Below are positions 63,190-64,000 of a stretch of 64,000 bases of DNA, in pieces; positions within the stretch are counted from its first letter, which is position 1, and every line of letters begins with the position of its first letter. The translations under genes and the position numbers were made by a program. This stretch comes from 'Nostoc azollae' 0708 (GTDB lineage Bacteria; Cyanobacteriota; Cyanobacteriia; Cyanobacteriales; Nostocaceae), in contig NC_014249.1 of assembly GCF_000196515.1 (NCBI RefSeq), positions 1 through 64,000 of the forward strand, in the 5' to 3' direction. The notes beneath the pieces are model-generated. The model did no database searches. It was not told the origin of the DNA and worked only from the letters and a program-made list of their open reading frames with translations.

Positions 63190-63520
63190 ACATTTACATT
63201 TCCAGTTTTGACTTAATTATTCTGCTTTTCTGATAAAAATAGTCGAATTTCTTGAATTTTTAAGAAGGCATCTTTAAAATTCAATTGCCTTTGCTTCAGT
63301 TTTAAAACCGAAGTATGTGACTTTTTCTTTTCCCAAAAGACTGGTGATAGTAGCAACTCTAGGTGCAAGCATATTGAGAGTCCATCTACTAGCGCTAAGT
63401 TGTACTTTAGTAATATTGAGCATGGATTTTATTTGTGGTAGTTTAATTTCAACTTTGGGAACAGGCTTTAGGTATTCAGTAATCGCTTTTTTTTATTTTA
63501 CAAATATTTCTCAGAACTTA
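63190..63520 (-). pseudogene. Unknown gene fragment
   Basis: A run reads ITEYLKPVPKVEIKLPQIKS, MLNITKVQLSASRWTLNMLA, VATITSLLGKEKVTYFGFKT and EAKAIEFXRCLLKIQEIRLF with single stops. It has a fairly coding-like character but no recognised family. Confidence 0.35.
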
Positions 63521-64000
63521 CAAAAATATCTTTCAATACCAAATTGATATAAAGCGCCATAGAATAAAATAACAGGAATAATTGAATGCAGATGAATGCA
63601 GATAAAGATGGATAAATATAGATAAGTCAATGGATTATAGTATTCTGTGCAGCCTTATATAAGATTGGTAAAACTCTCACTCTCTGTATTTTCTATGCCT
63701 TTGTAGTTAATTATAAAGACCTAAAATATACAAAAGGTGAAATTTTAAAAAGTATTTTTGCGTAAGTACCATAAATAATTTTCCCCCTTGAATTCCTGCA
63801 AGGAAGAACCGCGTCAGCGAAAGTTATTTGATACTATATTGATAAACTGAGATTGAACGACCTGGTGAAATTATTAGCTCATTTATAAATTTTTGTAGAG
63901 AATTTACACCGGTATATAGTGAATGACAAGAACCTGTAGTCCTATGGAAATAGGTTGCAAATTTTCTCCAACTTCTAGTTAATATTAATGCCAGCAAATA
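63521..64000. other. Window end with one interspersed repeat
   Basis: No gene was recognised. It holds repeat copy B (63547-63670). The right edge is cut in AT-rich sequence. Confidence 0.5.
63547..63670 (+). repeat. Interspersed repeat, copy B
   Basis: The order of blocks is the same as in copy A (16967-17079): AGAATAAAAT, GGAATAATTGA, CAGATAAAGATGGATAAA, GCAGCCT-ATATAAGATTGGT. Copy B has an extra ATGAATGCA duplication. Confidence 0.65.

Noticed and set aside
1-64000. Reassignment of stop codons as an explanation for the many in-frame stops
   Set aside because: All three stops occur within relics, frameshifts are frequent too, and the intact genes (rep, parA, parB, recombinase) have none of these codons inside.
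1-64000. CRISPR arrays, tRNA and rRNA genes
   Set aside because: I saw no regularly spaced direct repeats and no cloverleaf or rRNA sequence on either strand.

Overview
The window looks like part of a large plasmid of a filamentous, heterocyst-forming (Nostocales) cyanobacterium in advanced genome decay. Cyanobacterial markers include a CyRepA1-type replication protein, relics of the xisH/xisI pair, a DUF1257/DUF2997/AAA operon, GCGATCGC-type motifs and Nostoc-style interspersed repeats. Most reading frames are broken by single-base stops and frameshifts, so the region reads as long runs of pseudogenes. Decay on this scale is known from the obligate Azolla symbiont lineage (Nostoc/Trichormus azollae); that assignment is an inference.

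Layout. 1-12,600: a very large unknown gene ending in a HEPN-like segment, a MoxR-type ATPase fragment, relics of four or more transposases, two VapBC-type toxin-antitoxin pairs, xisI/xisH, one intact tyrosine recombinase (7453-8556), and an SNF2-type helicase C-terminus. 12,850-20,900: broken coiled-coil, ParA/MobD-like, response-regulator and HTH genes. 21,000-26,300: an intact unknown protein and the intact CyRepA1-type protein (22277-26287). 26,400-35,100 (mostly minus): a nuclease-like relic, unknown relics, an intact SLOG-like protein and the ruin of a giant gene (about 5.6 kb) with a NADAR-like C-terminus. 35,200-41,700: a mobilisation region (MobC and relaxase, both broken), a ParM/StbA-like relic and an Rpn-like nuclease relic. 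43,300-48,400: a large adenine-methylase/helicase pseudogene and a HEPN-like relic. 49,500-53,100 (minus): a DUF1257, DUF2997, Ycf46-like AAA operon in which only DUF2997 is intact. 53,500-56,450: a TatD/QatD-like remnant, then intact parB and parA with palindromic AT-rich sites upstream. 56,600-62,300 (minus): SSB, DnaX and DnaN homologues, all broken, beside an intact unknown protein (57766-58422).

Working view. The undamaged genes are mainly those a plasmid needs to persist (CyRepA1, ParA, ParB, a recombinase) plus a few small unknown proteins. Transfer, toxin-antitoxin, restriction/methylation, auxiliary replisome and defence-like genes have been lost to mutation. Three kinds of partition gene (ParAB intact, ParM-like and MobD-like broken) suggest that the replicon arose by fusion of several plasmids.
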